Part shown: one piece after another, positions 1-11,533 of the stretch
How positions within the stretch are numbered: the stretch's first letter is position 1
Layout: the number at the start of each line of letters is the position of its first letter
NCBI RefSeq assembly: GCF_029958905.1
Contig: NZ_CP124614.1
Location: 2,976,001 to 3,040,000, forward strand
Direction: 5' to 3'
DNA: 64,000 nt
Source: Vibrio sp. YMD68
Lineage (GTDB): Bacteria > Pseudomonadota > Gammaproteobacteria > Enterobacterales > Vibrionaceae
Program-made: the position numbers and the translations under genes
Notes under the pieces: generated by a model
Told to the model about the DNA's origin: nothing
Seen by the model: only the letters and a program-made list of their open reading frames with translations
The model's database searches: none

Positions 1-554
1 AGTTTATCTAGCAGTAGGTGCAAAGTTTGAGGCTCTGCGTACATCATTTTTTTGATTTTAGTGAACGCTTTAGAACTGCTGCCTTCAACCATATACGTGG
101 CAAGCGTCCAAGGGCTGCCAGAAAAACCGATAAGAGGCACTTCACCTTTCAGGTCTTTGCGGATTTGACGTACGGCATTCATAACGTACTGAAGCTCACC
201 TTCTGGATCCGGTAAACCAATTTTTTCAACATCTGCTTTACATGTGATTGGACGTTCAAACTTCGGGCCTTCACCCGTTTCGAAGTACAAACCAAGACCC
301 ATCGCATCTGGGATCGTCAGAATATCAGAGAACAAAATTGCAGCATCAAGCGGAAAACGACGCAAAGGCTGAAGCGTTACTTCTGACGCCAATTCTGCGT
401 TCTTGCACAAAGACATGAAGTCACCCGCTTCTGCGCGAGTTGCTTTATATTCAGGAAGATAGCGGCCAGCTTGACGCATCATCCAGACCGGTGTGCAGTC
501 AACAGGTTGTTTTAACAGGGCGCGTAAATAGCGGTCATTCTTTAATTCGGTCAT
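1..554 (-). CDS. hemE: uroporphyrinogen decarboxylase, 5' part (runs off window)
   Basis: HemE decarboxylates uroporphyrinogen III to coproporphyrinogen III in cytoplasmic haem synthesis. The minus strand reads [20 protein letters not shown] from the ATG at 554. It continues through [15 protein letters not shown], which holds the family signature with the substrate-carboxylate-binding arginines, and [17 protein letters not shown] with the conserved aspartate. Only about 184 codons of a usual ~355 are present; the 3' end lies left of base 1. The next gene on this strand, nudC, begins far upstream, and 265 bp separate them. Identification is secure; only the C-terminal half is unseen. Confidence 0.96.
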   Translation of the reverse strand, partial: MTELKNDRYLRALLKQPVDCTPVWMMRQAGRYLPEYKATRAEAGDFMSLCKNAELASEVTLQPLRRFPLDAAILFSDILTIPDAMGLGLYFETGEGPKFERPITCKADVEKIGLPDPEGELQYVMNAVRQIRKDLKGEVPLIGFSGSPWTLATYMVEGSSSKAFTKIKKMMYAEPQTLHLLLDK

Positions 555-701
555 TCCGTTAAATTCCAATTCAATCTTGTCTATTTTTGAAGTTTACTAT
601 TCTAACACTGTTCAGCTCTCAAAAGCGGTGTGCTTTGCAATCTAGATCAAGTTATTAACTTTTAAATCAATGCTTAGTTTGCACACATTATGTAACAGTG
701 C

Positions 702-808
702 TAAAAATTCGTTTGCTAGCGAAAATTACAATAATAACTGAGTACTTAGTGCTCAGCATCTCATAACGACATCTTACTTACCCCCTCCTTCTCGGAGGGT
801 TTTTTTTA
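702..808 (+). ncRNA. putative small RNA between hemE and nudC (promoter to terminator)
   Basis: No plus-strand gene lies here, yet a clear intrinsic terminator points rightwards: stem CCCTCC/GGAGGG at 783-799 followed by eight or nine T from 800. Upstream is a stem-loop, CTGAGTAC-TTA-GTGCTCAG (about 738-756), and an unpaired stretch. A possible promoter has -35 TTGCAC at 679-684, a 17-bp spacer and an extended -10 TGC-TAAAAA (TAAAAA 702-707), giving a start near 714 and an RNA of about 95 nt. On the minus strand the terminator stem has no T-run, so it does not serve nudC. The layout resembles an Hfq-type sRNA. I do not recognise it as a named Vibrio sRNA. Confidence 0.45.
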
Positions 809-819
809 TCTGCCACTCT

Positions 820-1608
820 CTATTTTTCTATCGACTCATCAACCTGAGTTAAGGTATCAATCAGGGTTCTCGCAATCGTGCCTTTAGGCGCGACGGGTGG
901 CAATTTATCAAAATCAAACCATCGTGCATCACTGAGTTCCTGATAGTCGGGTTTGACCTCACCACTCTCGTACTCTGCAAGAAAGCCCATCATCATGTTG
1001 GAAGGAAATGCCCAAGGCTGACTGCCAAAGTAACGAATATCTTGAACTTGAATCCCGGTCTCTTCTTTCACTTCCCTCGCAACACATTGCTCAAGGGTTT
1101 CTCCTACTTCAAGGAAACCAGCAATCACTGTATACATACCATTGCGATGGCGAGGGTGCTGCGCGAGTAATATTTGATGTTGTTTGCGCACGGCGACGAT
1201 GATGCATGGTGATATTCTGGGATAGTGTAAGGTTCGACAATCTGTGCACTGCATCGCAAGTTGGTTCAGATTCAAGTGGTTTCGCCCACCACATTGAGGA
1301 CAAAACCGTTGTGTCAGAGTCATATTACCAAGCTGGACGGCTTTGCTCATGAGCAAGAAAAGTGCATCAGGAAACTGCAAGCATTCTCTAAGAGAGGTGA
1401 GTTCAAGAGGCGATTCTATATCGACTTCATTTATCCATAACACAGGGAATCCCTGGTATTGGCCAATGTTAACTGCGCGCTCAATTGGAAAGCTGAGCTC
1501 TTCCGCGGTCGCAAATGGAAGCTCGTGTTCTACAAGATAAATGTCACTTCCAGTGACGGCACACCAGTAGGCTTTCTCGTGCATTTTACTGTTACGTTTT
1601 TTTAACAT
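820..1608 (-). CDS. nudC: NAD(H) diphosphatase / NAD-capped RNA hydrolase
   Basis: NudC is a Nudix hydrolase that cleaves NADH to NMNH and AMP and removes NAD caps from RNA. The protein is 262 aa from the ATG at 1608, chosen because AAGAGA lies about 10 nt upstream; an in-frame ATG at 1635 has no good site. A four-cysteine zinc ribbon (CPQCGG...CTDC) sits mid-protein, then the Nudix box GFLEVGE...REVKEETGI. The usual SQPWPFPxS specificity motif reads SQPWAFPSN here. Length fits the family (about 257-270 aa). It faces rsd divergently and ends just right of the putative sRNA terminator. Confidence 0.93.
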   Translation of the reverse strand: MLKKRNSKMHEKAYWCAVTGSDIYLVEHELPFATAEELSFPIERAVNIGQYQGFPVLWINEVDIESPLELTSLRECLQFPDALFLLMSKAVQLGNMTLTQRFCPQCGGRNHLNLNQLAMQCTDCRTLHYPRISPCIIVAVRKQHQILLAQHPRHRNGMYTVIAGFLEVGETLEQCVAREVKEETGIQVQDIRYFGSQPWAFPSNMMMGFLAEYESGEVKPDYQELSDARWFDFDKLPPVAPKGTIARTLIDTLTQVDESIEK

Positions 1609-1776
1609 CAGACGGTCTCTTAGCTTGCAGTTCATTCATTTTACTGGCAATCTAATTTATACCAGAGATTATTAATGATAAGTATATTTACAAACTCTGG
1701 GTGGATGTAAAAGGGATCTTTGCACTGCAAAGCTAATTCGTGCACAAATTTGTGTACCGATCATGAGGGCATGGTC

Positions 1777-2265
1777 ATGCTAAACAAACTGAAACAAACG
1801 CAACAACAATGGGGTGGCTCAAGTGAGGTCATCGATCATTGGCTTGAAACTCGTCAATTGCTCATTGTTGAATACTGTAAGCTCGCATCACTTCAACCAT
1901 CATCCGTAAAATCTTCAGTTTCTGAACTTCCGACGCCTAAAGCGCTTCAAAGTTTTTGCCAGCACTTAGTCGATTATATCTCCGAAGGTCATTTTAAAAT
2001 CTATGACATGGTTATGGATCAATGGCGCGCAACGGGGTTTGAAGCCACTGATGAGATCAATCAGACTTACGGAAAAATCGTACTCACCACCGAACCGCTG
2101 TTGAACTTCACAGACACCTACGCAGCCGTCAGTGAGGAAGACCCTTTAAAAAGCTTCGACAATGATCTGTCTCAAGTTGGCGAGGTGATTGAGATGCGAT
2201 TTGAAGTCGAAGACCAGCTGATTCAACTGATTGCAAATAGCCTTGCCATACCTCCTGGTGCTTAA
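1777..2265 (+). CDS. rsd: regulator of sigma D (anti-sigma-70 factor)
   Basis: Rsd binds region 4 of sigma-70 and lowers its activity in stationary phase. The 162-aa all-helical protein starts MLNKLKQTQQQWGG and includes the family segment WLETRQLLIVEYCKLA. The ATG at 1777 is preferred: GAGGG lies at 1765-1769, 7 nt before it, and is too close to the in-frame ATG at 1771. The gene is divergent from nudC and converges on rpoC, so the sigma-70 antagonist sits beside its target polymerase genes, as in related bacteria. Confidence 0.94.
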   Translation: MLNKLKQTQQQWGGSSEVIDHWLETRQLLIVEYCKLASLQPSSVKSSVSELPTPKALQSFCQHLVDYISEGHFKIYDMVMDQWRATGFEATDEINQTYGKIVLTTEPLLNFTDTYAAVSEEDPLKSFDNDLSQVGEVIEMRFEVEDQLIQLIANSLAIPPGA

Positions 2266-2403
2266 GCTATTCGTTTAAGGGACAGGTTCAAGTTCTGGCT
2301 TACGTTTTTTGACTTAAGCTACTTAGAACTGAATATCTAGTAGCGGATACCTATGATTGAGTGTCTAGGGAGTGATTGCCCAGAAGGCCGCTGACTCTCT
2401 GTG

Positions 2404-2431
2404 CAATGAGTACTTTAGAAAGTGCTCATTG
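2404..2431. repeat. 28-bp near-perfect palindrome between rsd and rpoC
   Basis: CAATGAGTACTTT pairs with AAAGTGCTCATTG with one wobble, giving a 13-bp stem and almost no loop. It is not followed by a T-run on either strand, so it is not a classical terminator. The arms share TGAGTACTT and AGTGCTCA with the hairpin at about 738-756. Function unknown: possibly a processing site, a protein site or a dispersed intergenic repeat. Confidence 0.6.
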
Positions 2432-2507
2432 GACACTCTCAACACTTTTCTATTTCTCACCCAACGGTACTGCTGACTATTTCACTCATATACTCGCTCG
2501 AATAAAA

Positions 2508-2537
2508 ACAAAAAAGGCACCCGAAGGTGCCTTTTTT
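2508..2537 (-). terminator. rho-independent terminator after rpoC
   Basis: The stem is GGCACC-CGAA-GGTGCC (2516-2531), flanked by A-rich and T-rich runs on both sides. It therefore suits the end of the rpoBC transcript on the minus strand and can also stop plus-strand readthrough from rsd. The rest of the 303-bp rsd-rpoC gap holds the 2404-2431 palindrome and no gene that I can see. Confidence 0.88.
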
Positions 2538-2568
2538 CATCACGAATCGTGATTACTCGTCAGAGTAC

Positions 2569-5500
2569 TTATTCTTCAGAAGAAAAGCCAGCGTTGAGAA
2601 GTGCTGCTAGATTATCTGTCGCTTGTTCAGCTGACGGACCTTCTTGTTGCTCTTCACGTTGCTTTTGACGCTCTTGGTGGTAGGCGAAACCAGTACCAGC
2701 TGGGATCAGACGACCAACAATAACGTTCTCTTTCAGACCACGTAAGTCATCACGCTTACCAGAAACCGCAGCTTCTGTTAGTACGCGAGTCGTTTCTTGG
2801 AAAGATGCTGCTGAGATAAATGACTCAGTCGCTAGAGATGCTTTGGTAATACCTAGTAAGTCACGCTCGTAACGTACTAGTTCTTTGCCTTCAGCTTCTA
2901 GAGCGCGGTTAGCGATCTTAACGTTGTGGTACTCAACTTGCTCACCAGGTAAGAATTCAGAGTCACCAGCGTGCGTAATCGTACACTTACGTAGCATTTG
3001 ACGAACGATAGTTTCAATATGCTTATCGTTAATCTTAACGCCTTGTAGACGGTAAACTTCTTGAACTTCGTTAGCGATGTACTGAGTCACAGCATGAATG
3101 CCACGTAGACGTAGAATGTCATGTGGAGTCTCTGGACCATCAGCGATAACATCACCACGTTCGATCTTCTCACCTTCGAATACGTTCAGCTGGCGATGCT
3201 TAGGAATCATCTCTTCGTAAGCGTCTCCGCCTTCACGAGTGATAACTAAACGACGCTTGCCTTTCGTTTCTTTACCGAATGACACAGTACCTGTGTGCTC
3301 AGCAAGAATCGCAGGCTCTTTAGGCTTACGAGCTTCAAACAAGTCAGCAACGCGTGGTAGACCACCGGTGATATCTTTGTTTCCACTAGATTTCTGTGGA
3401 ATACGAGATAACGTGTCACCAATACCTACTTCAGCACCATCTTCGATGTTAACGATCGCTTTACCAGGTAGGAAGTAGTGAGCTGGCATATCAGTACCAG
3501 GGATCATTACATCGTTACCTTTCGCATCAACAAGTTTGATAGCTGGACGCATATCTTTACCTGCTGCTGGACGAGCGGCTGCATCAGTCACTTCGCTTGA
3601 AGATAGACCGGTTAAATCATCCGTTTGACGAGAAACCGTCACACCATCAATCATATCTACGAATTGGATACGACCGGCCACTTCAGTGATGATTGGCATA
3701 GTATGCGCTTCCCAGTTCGCAACAACTTCGCCAGCAGTAACAGCGTCGCTGTCTGCTTTGCTAAGAATCGAACCGTATGGAAGTTTGTGTTTCTCTTTAG
3801 TACGGCCAAACTCATCAATGATCGTCATCTCAGAAGCACGAGATGTGATAACCAGTTTCTTGTCTTTATTGACAACAAACTTAGCATTGTGAAGTTTAAC
3901 AGTACCCGTAGTCTTCGCTTGGATGCTGTTTTCTGCTGCGGCTGTCGATGCGGCACCACCGATGTGGAACGTACGCATCGTAAGCTGTGTACCCGGCTCA
4001 CCGATAGACTGAGCAGCGATTACACCGACTGCTTCACCTTGGTTGACTAGGTGACCACGTGCTAGGTCACGACCGTAACACTGTGCACAACAACCGAAGT
4101 CTGCATCACAGGTAACAACTGAACGTACTTTCATACGGTCAACAGAGTTGTCTTCCATGATTTGACACCACTTCTCATCAATCAGAGTATTACGTGGAAT
4201 CAGTACATCTTCAGTACCAGGCTTAAGAACGTCTTCAGCAACAACACGACCAAGTGCTAGCTCAGAAAGTGCAACTTTAACGTCACCACCTTCGATATGA
4301 GGCATCATATCGACACCTTCATGCGTACCACAGTCATGTTCGTGTACTACAACGTCTTGAGCAACGTCTACTAGACGACGAGTTAGGTAACCCGAGTTTG
4401 CTGTTTTCAGTGCTGTATCCGCAAGACCCTTACGAGCACCGTGCGTTGAGATAAAGTACTGAAGGACGTTTAGACCTTCTTTAAAGTTTGCGGTGATTGG
4501 CGTTTCGATGATTGAACCATCTGGACGCGCCATCAGGCCACGCATACCCGCCAACTGACGAATCTGAGCAGCAGAACCACGAGCGCCCGAGTCAGCCATC
4601 ATGTAGATGCTGTTAAACGACTCTTGTTGCTCTTCTTCACCGTCACGGTTAATTACCGTTTCAGAAGATAAGTTATCCATCATTGCTTTCGCAACACGGT
4701 CGTTGGTAGACGCCCAGATATCGATAACTTTGTTGTATCGCTCACCCGCAGTAACAAGACCTGATTGGAATTGCTCTTGGATTTCACGAACTTCAGCTTC
4801 TGCTTCTTCAATTTCAGTGTATTTAGCCGCAGGTACAACCATATCGTCGATACCAACAGACACACCAGAAAGTGCAGCGTATGCAAAACCTGTGTACATG
4901 ATTTGGTCAGCGAAGATAACCGTGTCTTTCAGACCAAGTTTACGGTAAGCCTCGTTAAGTAGAGTAGAAATTTGCTTCTTACCCAACTTTTGGTTAACTA
5001 GGCTAAACGGCAGACCTTTAGGTACGATAGACCACAGCATTGCACGTCCAACAGTCGTATCGACCATGTCTGTGCTTGTTGTGCTGTTACCGTCTTCATC
5101 AACAACACTTTCAGTGATACGTACTTTAACACGAGCGTGTAGCTCAGCGCTCTTAGTACGGTATGCCTTCTCAGCCTCTTCAGGGCCAGCAAGGTACATA
5201 CCTTCACCTTTCGCATTGATCATTTCACGAGTCATGTAGTAAAGACCCAATACAACGTCCTGAGAAGGTACGATGATCGGATCACCAGATGCTGGTGATA
5301 AGATGTTGTTGGTCGACATCATTAATGTACGAGCTTCAAGCTGTGCTTCTAAAGTTAGAGGCACGTGTACCGCCATTTGGTCACCATCGAAGTCGGCGTT
5401 ATATGCCGCACACACGAGTGGGTGAAGCTGGATCGCTTTACCTTCGATTAGTACTGGTTCAAACGCTTGAATACCAAGACGGTGAAGTGTTGGTGCACGG

Positions 5501-6771
5501 TTAAGCAGTACTGGGTGCTCACGGATAACTTCGTCTAGGATATCCCAAACGATAGCTTCTTCACGCTCAACCATTTTCTTAGCCGCTTTGATCGTCGTCG
5601 CCATGCCACGAGTTTCTAACTTGCTGTAGATAAATGGTTTGAATAGCTCAAGTGCCATCTTCTTAGGAAGACCACACTGGTGCAGACGAAGGTATGGACC
5701 TACTGTAATTACAGAACGACCAGAATAGTCTACACGCTTACCAAGAAGGTTCTGACGGAAACGACCTTGTTTACCCTTGATCATATCAGCAAGAGATTTC
5801 AGAGGACGCTTGTTTGAACCCGTAATCGCACGACCGCGACGACCGTTATCTAGAAGGGCATCAACAGACTCTTGCAACATACGCTTTTCGTTACGTACGA
5901 TGATGTCTGGAGCCGCTAGCTCTAGAAGACGCTTCAAACGGTTATTACGGTTGATTACACGACGGTAAAGATCGTTCAAATCAGAAGTCGCAAAGCGACC
6001 GCCATCTAGTGGTACTAGAGGACGAAGATCTGGCGGAAGTACCGGAAGCACCGTTAGGATCATCCATTCAGGGTTGTTACCTGATGAAATGAACGCTTCA
6101 ACGAGCTTAAGACGCTTAGTCAGTTTTTTACGCTTAGTTTCAGAGTTAGTGGTTTCTAGCTCTTCGCGCATCTGCTCAGCTTCTTGGTGCATGTCCATAG
6201 TAGACAGCAGATCTTTGATCGCTTCTGCACCCATCTTCGCGGTGAATTCATCACCCCACTCTTCTAGACGATCAAGATACTCTTCTTCAGTGAGCATCTG
6301 ACCTTTTTCTAGATCTGTCATTCCCGGTTCAGTTACTACGTACATTTCGAAGTACAGAACACGTTCGATATCACGCAAAGGGATATCCATCAACAAACCG
6401 ATACGAGACGGCAGTGATTTTAGGAACCAGATGTGAGCGACTGGTGATGCAAGCTCAATGTGGCCCATACGGTCACGACGAACTTTAGTTTGTGTAACTT
6501 CAACGCCACACTTCTCACAAATCACACCACGGTGTTTCAGACGCTTATATTTGCCACAAAGACATTCGTAGTCTTTAACTGGACCAAAGATACGCGCGCA
6601 GAAAAGACCATCACGTTCAGGTTTGAACGTACGGTAGTTGATCGTTTCCGGCTTTTTAACTTCACCAAAAGACCATGAACGAATCATGTCAGGTGAAGAT
6701 AGACCGATTTTGATAGCATCAAATTCTTCGGTCTTATGCTGTGCTTTTAGAAAGTTTAATAGATCTTTCAC
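2569..6771 (-). CDS. rpoC: RNA polymerase subunit beta'
   Basis: The largest RNA polymerase subunit forms the catalytic clamp with RpoB. It is 1400 aa, the usual gamma-proteobacterial length. Visible marks are the N-terminal zinc finger (CLCGKYK...CEKCGVE, about residues 70-90), the Mg-binding loop [12 protein letters not shown] near residue 460, a second zinc site ([13 protein letters not shown], about 814-900) and the trigger-loop/bridge-helix region around [13 protein letters not shown]. The last residues are [12 protein letters not shown]. It follows rpoB by 74 bp on the same transcript and ends just before a strong terminator. Confidence 0.99.
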   Translation of the reverse strand: MKDLLNFLKAQHKTEEFDAIKIGLSSPDMIRSWSFGEVKKPETINYRTFKPERDGLFCARIFGPVKDYECLCGKYKRLKHRGVICEKCGVEVTQTKVRRDRMGHIELASPVAHIWFLKSLPSRIGLLMDIPLRDIERVLYFEMYVVTEPGMTDLEKGQMLTEEEYLDRLEEWGDEFTAKMGAEAIKDLLSTMDMHQEAEQMREELETTNSETKRKKLTKRLKLVEAFISSGNNPEWMILTVLPVLPPDLRPLVPLDGGRFATSDLNDLYRRVINRNNRLKRLLELAAPDIIVRNEKRMLQESVDALLDNGRRGRAITGSNKRPLKSLADMIKGKQGRFRQNLLGKRVDYSGRSVITVGPYLRLHQCGLPKKMALELFKPFIYSKLETRGMATTIKAAKKMVEREEAIVWDILDEVIREHPVLLNRAPTLHRLGIQAFEPVLIEGKAIQLHPLVCAAYNADFDGDQMAVHVPLTLEAQLEARTLMMSTNNILSPASGDPIIVPSQDVVLGLYYMTREMINAKGEGMYLAGPEEAEKAYRTKSAELHARVKVRITESVVDEDGNSTTSTDMVDTTVGRAMLWSIVPKGLPFSLVNQKLGKKQISTLLNEAYRKLGLKDTVIFADQIMYTGFAYAALSGVSVGIDDMVVPAAKYTEIEEAEAEVREIQEQFQSGLVTAGERYNKVIDIWASTNDRVAKAMMDNLSSETVINRDGEEEQQESFNSIYMMADSGARGSAAQIRQLAGMRGLMARPDGSIIETPITANFKEGLNVLQYFISTHGARKGLADTALKTANSGYLTRRLVDVAQDVVVHEHDCGTHEGVDMMPHIEGGDVKVALSELALGRVVAEDVLKPGTEDVLIPRNTLIDEKWCQIMEDNSVDRMKVRSVVTCDADFGCCAQCYGRDLARGHLVNQGEAVGVIAAQSIGEPGTQLTMRTFHIGGAASTAAAENSIQAKTTGTVKLHNAKFVVNKDKKLVITSRASEMTIIDEFGRTKEKHKLPYGSILSKADSDAVTAGEVVANWEAHTMPIITEVAGRIQFVDMIDGVTVSRQTDDLTGLSSSEVTDAAARPAAGKDMRPAIKLVDAKGNDVMIPGTDMPAHYFLPGKAIVNIEDGAEVGIGDTLSRIPQKSSGNKDITGGLPRVADLFEARKPKEPAILAEHTGTVSFGKETKGKRRLVITREGGDAYEEMIPKHRQLNVFEGEKIERGDVIADGPETPHDILRLRGIHAVTQYIANEVQEVYRLQGVKINDKHIETIVRQMLRKCTITHAGDSEFLPGEQVEYHNVKIANRALEAEGKELVRYERDLLGITKASLATESFISAASFQETTRVLTEAAVSGKRDDLRGLKENVIVGRLIPAGTGFAYHQERQKQREEQQEGPSAEQATDNLAALLNAGFSSEE

Positions 6772-6845
6772 ATTCAGCTCCTGTAAGGAGTTAAAAGGGG
6801 CTCACCCGCTAAAGTGAGCACCTTCTACCAAATAACCCGGAAGGA

Positions 6846-9800
6846 TTACTCTTCGTCTTCTAGCTCGATGTTGATACCTAGCGAGCGAATTTCTTTCAAC
6901 AATACGTTGAACGATTCTGGCATGCCAGGTTCCATGCTGTGGTCGCCATCTACGATGTTCTTATACATCTTAGTACGGCCGTTAACGTCATCAGACTTAA
7001 CTGTTAGCATTTCTTGAAGCGTGTAAGCAGCACCGTATGCTTCTAGTGCCCATACTTCCATCTCACCGAAACGCTGACCACCGAACTGAGCTTTACCACC
7101 AAGTGGTTGCTGAGTTACTAGGCTGTAAGAACCCGTTGAACGAGCGTGCATCTTATCATCGACTAAGTGGTTCAGTTTCAGCATGTACATGTAACCAACC
7201 GTTACAGGACGCTCAAACGCATCACCAGTACGACCATCAAACAACGTAAGCTGACCAGATTCTGGCAGATCACCCAGTTTTAATAGTTCTTTAATCAACG
7301 ACTCTGAAGCACCATCGAACACTGGCGTAGCAATCGGTAGACCACCACGTAGGTTCTTAACCAACGTACGAACTTGATCGTCTGACAATTCAGCAATGTC
7401 TACTTTCTGACGTGTATCACCCAGATCGTAAACCTTCTGAAGGAAGTTACGGAACTTATGCAGCTCTTGTTGTTCCTTCAGCATCTTGTTCAGTTTGTCA
7501 CCGATGCCTTTCGCAGCTAGACCTAAGTGTACTTCTAAGATCTGACCGATGTTCATACGCGATGGTACACCCAGCGGGTTCAGTACGATATCAACAGGTT
7601 GACCTGTTTCATCGTATGGCATGTCTTCAACAGGGTTAATCTTAGAGATTACACCTTTGTTACCGTGACGACCGGCCATCTTATCACCCGGTTGGATACG
7701 ACGCTTAACAGCTAGGTATACTTTTACAATCTTAAGTACACCTGGTGCCAGGTCATCACCTTGAGTGATTTTACGACGCTTAGTTTCAAACTTCTTATCG
7801 AAATCCGCTTTTAGCTCATCCCATTGCTCAGCAAGTTGCTCTAGCTGTGATTGAAGCGCATCGTCTTCAAGCGTTTGCTCAAGCCATTGCTTACGACCAA
7901 TAGAGTCAAGCTTAGCTTCAGAGTAACCACCATTTACCAGAACAGCACGAACACGAGCAAGTAGACCACCTTCAAGAATTTGGAACTCTTCAGTGAGATC
8001 TTTCTTCGCTTCTTTCAGCTGCATCTGTTCAATTTCAAGCGCACGTTTGTCTTTTTCTACGCCATCGCGAGTAAAGACTTGAACGTCGATGATGGTACCT
8101 GAAACAGAGTTTGGTACACGTAGTGAAGTATCTTTAACGTCAGATGCTTTTTCACCGAAGATTGCACGTAGTAGCTTCTCTTCAGGCGTCAGTTGCGTTT
8201 CGCCTTTAGGCGTTACTTTACCAACTAGGATGTCGCCACCCTTCACTTCAGCACCGATGTAAACGATACCTGACTCGTCGAGTTTAGACAGAGCAGATTC
8301 ACCTACGTTTGGAATATCAGCTGTGATCTCTTCAGAGCCCAGCTTAGTATCACGCGCCACACAAGAAAGCTCTTGGATGTGGATAGTCGTGAAGCGGTCT
8401 TCTTGAACTACGCGCTCAGATACTAAGATCGAGTCTTCGAAGTTGTAACCGTTCCAAGGCATGAACGCGATACGCATGTTTTGACCAAGCGCTAGCTCAC
8501 CAAGGTCTGTTGAAGGACCATCAGCAAGAACGTCACCGCGAGCTACAGGTTCACCTGGCATGACGGTTGGGCGCTGGTTAATACATGTGTTTTGGTTCGA
8601 ACGCGTGTATTTCGTTAGATTGTAGATATCGATACCCGCTTCACCAGGAATCAATTCATCTTCATTAACCTTAACAACGATACGAGACGCATCTACCGAT
8701 TGAACTTGTCCACCACGTTTTGCTACCGCTGTAACACCAGAGTCTACGGCGATGTTACGTTCGATACCCGTACCAACTAAAGGCTTGTCAGCTCTAAGAG
8801 TTGGAACAGCTTGACGTTGCATGTTCGCACCCATCAATGCACGGTTCGCATCATCGTGTTCTAGGAACGGGATAAGCGAAGCAGCGATAGATACTACTTG
8901 GTTTGTTGCAACGTCCATGTAATTAACATGTTCGCGTGGGTGAAGACCAGATTCGCCTTTCTGACGAGCCGTGATTAGCTCTTCAGCAAAAGTGGAACCT
9001 TCAGTGAGTATTGTATTCGCCTGAGCGATAACAAACTGACCTTCCTGAATAGCAGAAAGATAGTCAACATCTTCAGTGACTACACCATCAACAACACGAC
9101 GGTACGGAGTCTCAAGGAAACCGAACTCGTTACAACGTGCGAATGCTGATAGAGAGTTAATCAAACCGATGTTTGGACCTTCAGGCGTTTCGATCGGACA
9201 TAGACGACCGTAGTGCGTAACGTGAACGTCACGAACTTCAAAGCCAGCACGCTCACGAGTCAGACCACCAGGACCTAAAGCAGAAATACGACGCTTGTGC
9301 GTTACTTCTGACAATGGGTTGTTTTGGTCCATAAACTGAGACAGCTGTGAAGAGCCAAAGAATTCTTTAACTGCAGCGGAGATCGGCTTAGCGTTGATAA
9401 GGTCCTGAGGCATAATTGCATCAAGATCACCAAGGCTTAGACGTTCTTTAACAGCACGTTCTACACGAACTAGACCAACACGGAATTGGTTTTCTGCCAT
9501 TTCACCTACAGAACGGATACGACGGTTGCCAAGGTGGTCGATATCGTCCACTTCGCCTTTACCGTTACGGATCTCGATCAATCTGTTCATCACGGCAATG
9601 ATGTCAGTTTCATCTAGCGTACCTTGTTCACCCGCATCTTCACGCTCAATTGAGCTATTGAATTTCATACGGCCTACTGTAGATAGGTCGTAACGATCTT
9701 CATTGAAGAACAAGCTTTGGAACAATGTCTCTGCTGCATCTTTTGTTGGCGGCTCACCAGGGCGCATCATGCGGTAGATTTCTACCAAGGCTGAAAGGCG

Positions 9801-10874
9801 ATCAACAGTACTGTCGATGCGCAATGTTTCAGACATGAATGGACCGTGGTCTAGATCGTTCGTAAATAGAACTTCTAGCGCTTTGTGACCCGCTTGAGAT
9901 AAGTTTGCTAGAGCTTCTAGGCTGATCTCATGGTTTGCACCAACGATGATCTCACCAGTTGCTTCGTTGATGTAATCTTTCGATGCAACTTTGCCTACGA
10001 TGTACTCTACTGGTACTTCGATGTGCTCTACGCCATCTTTTTCAAGTTGACGAATGTGACGCGCTGTCACACGACGACCAGTCTCTACGTAAGTCTTACC
10101 ATTTGCTTCAATATCAAATGACGCGGTTTCACCACGTAGACGATCAGGGACTAACTCCATCAATAGAGTTTTGTCTTTTACTTCAAAGTTCACTTTTTCA
10201 AAGAATAGATCCAAGATCTCTTCTGTTGTTTTACCAAGTGCGCGAAGAATGATCGAAGCAGGTAGCTTACGACGGCGGTCTATACGTACGTACAAGTTAT
10301 CCTTAGGATCGAACTCAAAGTCTAACCATGAGCCACGGTAAGGAATAACACGTGCGTTATATAAAACTTTACCCGATGAGTGGGTCTTACCCTTATCGCT
10401 GTCGAAGAACACGCCTGGGCTTCGGTGCAGCTGGGATACGATAACCCTCTCGGTACCATTGATAACGAAGGTACCATTGTCTGTCATAAGCGGAATTTCG
10501 CCCATGTAGACTTCTTGTTCTTTAATATCTTTTACGGTACCTGCTGGCGCGTCTCTATCAAAGATAACTAGGCGCAATTTAACGCGTAGTGGTTTTGAAT
10601 AAGTTACGCCGCGGATTTGACATTCTTTAACATCAAATACAGGCTCACCAAGACGGTAGCTAACGTATTGCAGCTCTGAATTGCCGTTATAGCTCTGAAT
10701 TGGAAAAACAGAACGGAAAGCAGCTTCAAGACCGTATTGCCCTTCAGGATCCTGTTCGATAAATTTGTCGAACGAATCGAGCTGGATCGATAACAGGTAT
10801 GGAATGTCCAAAACTTGTGGACGAGTACCAAAATCCTTACGGATGCGTTTTTTCTCGGTATAGGAGTAAACCAT
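6846..10874 (-). CDS. rpoB: RNA polymerase subunit beta
   Basis: The beta subunit forms the other half of the active-site cleft and is the rifampicin target. The start [16 protein letters not shown] at 10874 gives 1342 aa, the family length, with GAGGA a few nt upstream; the frame stays open 24 codons further, but that extension is not conserved. The rifampicin-region segment [20 protein letters not shown] is intact and wild-type in appearance. It lies downstream of rplL through a partial terminator (11045-11075) and is co-transcribed with rpoC. Confidence 0.99.
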   Translation of the reverse strand: MVYSYTEKKRIRKDFGTRPQVLDIPYLLSIQLDSFDKFIEQDPEGQYGLEAAFRSVFPIQSYNGNSELQYVSYRLGEPVFDVKECQIRGVTYSKPLRVKLRLVIFDRDAPAGTVKDIKEQEVYMGEIPLMTDNGTFVINGTERVIVSQLHRSPGVFFDSDKGKTHSSGKVLYNARVIPYRGSWLDFEFDPKDNLYVRIDRRRKLPASIILRALGKTTEEILDLFFEKVNFEVKDKTLLMELVPDRLRGETASFDIEANGKTYVETGRRVTARHIRQLEKDGVEHIEVPVEYIVGKVASKDYINEATGEIIVGANHEISLEALANLSQAGHKALEVLFTNDLDHGPFMSETLRIDSTVDRLSALVEIYRMMRPGEPPTKDAAETLFQSLFFNEDRYDLSTVGRMKFNSSIEREDAGEQGTLDETDIIAVMNRLIEIRNGKGEVDDIDHLGNRRIRSVGEMAENQFRVGLVRVERAVKERLSLGDLDAIMPQDLINAKPISAAVKEFFGSSQLSQFMDQNNPLSEVTHKRRISALGPGGLTRERAGFEVRDVHVTHYGRLCPIETPEGPNIGLINSLSAFARCNEFGFLETPYRRVVDGVVTEDVDYLSAIQEGQFVIAQANTILTEGSTFAEELITARQKGESGLHPREHVNYMDVATNQVVSIAASLIPFLEHDDANRALMGANMQRQAVPTLRADKPLVGTGIERNIAVDSGVTAVAKRGGQVQSVDASRIVVKVNEDELIPGEAGIDIYNLTKYTRSNQNTCINQRPTVMPGEPVARGDVLADGPSTDLGELALGQNMRIAFMPWNGYNFEDSILVSERVVQEDRFTTIHIQELSCVARDTKLGSEEITADIPNVGESALSKLDESGIVYIGAEVKGGDILVGKVTPKGETQLTPEEKLLRAIFGEKASDVKDTSLRVPNSVSGTIIDVQVFTRDGVEKDKRALEIEQMQLKEAKKDLTEEFQILEGGLLARVRAVLVNGGYSEAKLDSIGRKQWLEQTLEDDALQSQLEQLAEQWDELKADFDKKFETKRRKITQGDDLAPGVLKIVKVYLAVKRRIQPGDKMAGRHGNKGVISKINPVEDMPYDETGQPVDIVLNPLGVPSRMNIGQILEVHLGLAAKGIGDKLNKMLKEQQELHKFRNFLQKVYDLGDTRQKVDIAELSDDQVRTLVKNLRGGLPIATPVFDGASESLIKELLKLGDLPESGQLTLFDGRTGDAFERPVTVGYMYMLKLNHLVDDKMHARSTGSYSLVTQQPLGGKAQFGGQRFGEMEVWALEAYGAAYTLQEMLTVKSDDVNGRTKMYKNIVDGDHSMEPGMPESFNVLLKEIRSLGINIELEDEE

Positions 10875-11044
10875 GGGGTTCCTCAGCTCGCTGATAAGTG
10901 ACCCAAACTGCCCAAGGCATTCTGAGAATGGGGCAGTGACTAACAACTGTTTACTGTAGTGACATTACTGCTTTAATCAGCAATGTTTTTTGCATGGGTA
11001 GTAGTGGTTAAACAGCGGGAAAATTCACCAGTACCCTACAGCGC

Positions 11045-11075
11045 AAAAAGGCCGGTGGTTAATAAACCACCAGCC
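11045..11075 (-). terminator. rplL-rpoB attenuator hairpin
   Basis: On the minus strand an 11-bp stem, GGCTGGTGGTT-tatt-AACCACCGGCC, is followed by TTTTT. It lies between rplL and rpoB. In E. coli a partial terminator at this place makes RNA polymerase synthesis lower than L7/L12 synthesis. The same role is inferred here, because rpoB has no obvious promoter of its own in the 233-bp gap. Confidence 0.82.
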
Positions 11076-11107
11076 ATTAGCCTTGCGGCTAAGAAATTAA
11101 GTAATAA

Positions 11108-11476
11108 TTACTTAATTTCAACAGTTGCACCAACTTCTTCTAAAGTCGCTTTAAGCGCTTCAGCTTCAGCTTTGTCAACGCCTTCTTTAAGTGCAGCAGG
11201 AGCTGAGTCTACTAGACCCTTAGCTTCTTTAAGACCTAGACCTGTAGCGCCACGTACAGCTTTGATTACTTGTACTTTGTTTGCGCCAGCAGAAGCTAGA
11301 ATTACGTCAAATTCAGTTTGCTCAGCAGCAGCTTCGCCACCAGCAGCGCCACCAGCTACAACAGCAGCAGCAGCAGATACGCCGAATTTTTCTTCCATAG
11401 CTTCGATAAGCTCAACAACTTGCATTACAGACATTTCTGCAACTGCGTCTAGGATTTGCTCGTTAGTAATAGACAT
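11108..11476 (-). CDS. rplL: 50S ribosomal protein L7/L12
   Basis: This is the stalk protein of the large subunit, present as dimers bound to L10, which recruits translational GTPases. It is 122 aa. The N-terminal dimerisation helices ([20 protein letters not shown]) are followed by an Ala/Gly-rich hinge (about residues 34-52) and the factor-binding C-terminal domain with [20 protein letters not shown]. The 57-bp gap to rplJ and shared strand mark the rplJL unit. L12 translation is coupled to L10 control by the upstream leader. Confidence 0.99.
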   Translation of the reverse strand: MSITNEQILDAVAEMSVMQVVELIEAMEEKFGVSAAAAVVAGGAAGGEAAAEQTEFDVILASAGANKVQVIKAVRGATGLGLKEAKGLVDSAPAALKEGVDKAEAEALKATLEEVGATVEIK

Positions 11477-11533
11477 AACAATTCTCTTTTAAGTCAACAA
11501 TTAGTTTATTTTACAATCAGTAGAAAGCAAGGC

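Noticed and set aside
3625..4050. 141-aa plus-strand open frame inside rpoC
   Set aside because: It is an antisense shadow of rpoC with no recognisable domain; similar long shadows occur across rpoB and rpoC owing to codon bias.
10983..11492. 169-aa plus-strand open frame opposite rplL
   Set aside because: Its Ala/Ser/Pro-rich composition is the antisense of the Ala/Glu-rich L7/L12 gene; no ribosome site or family.
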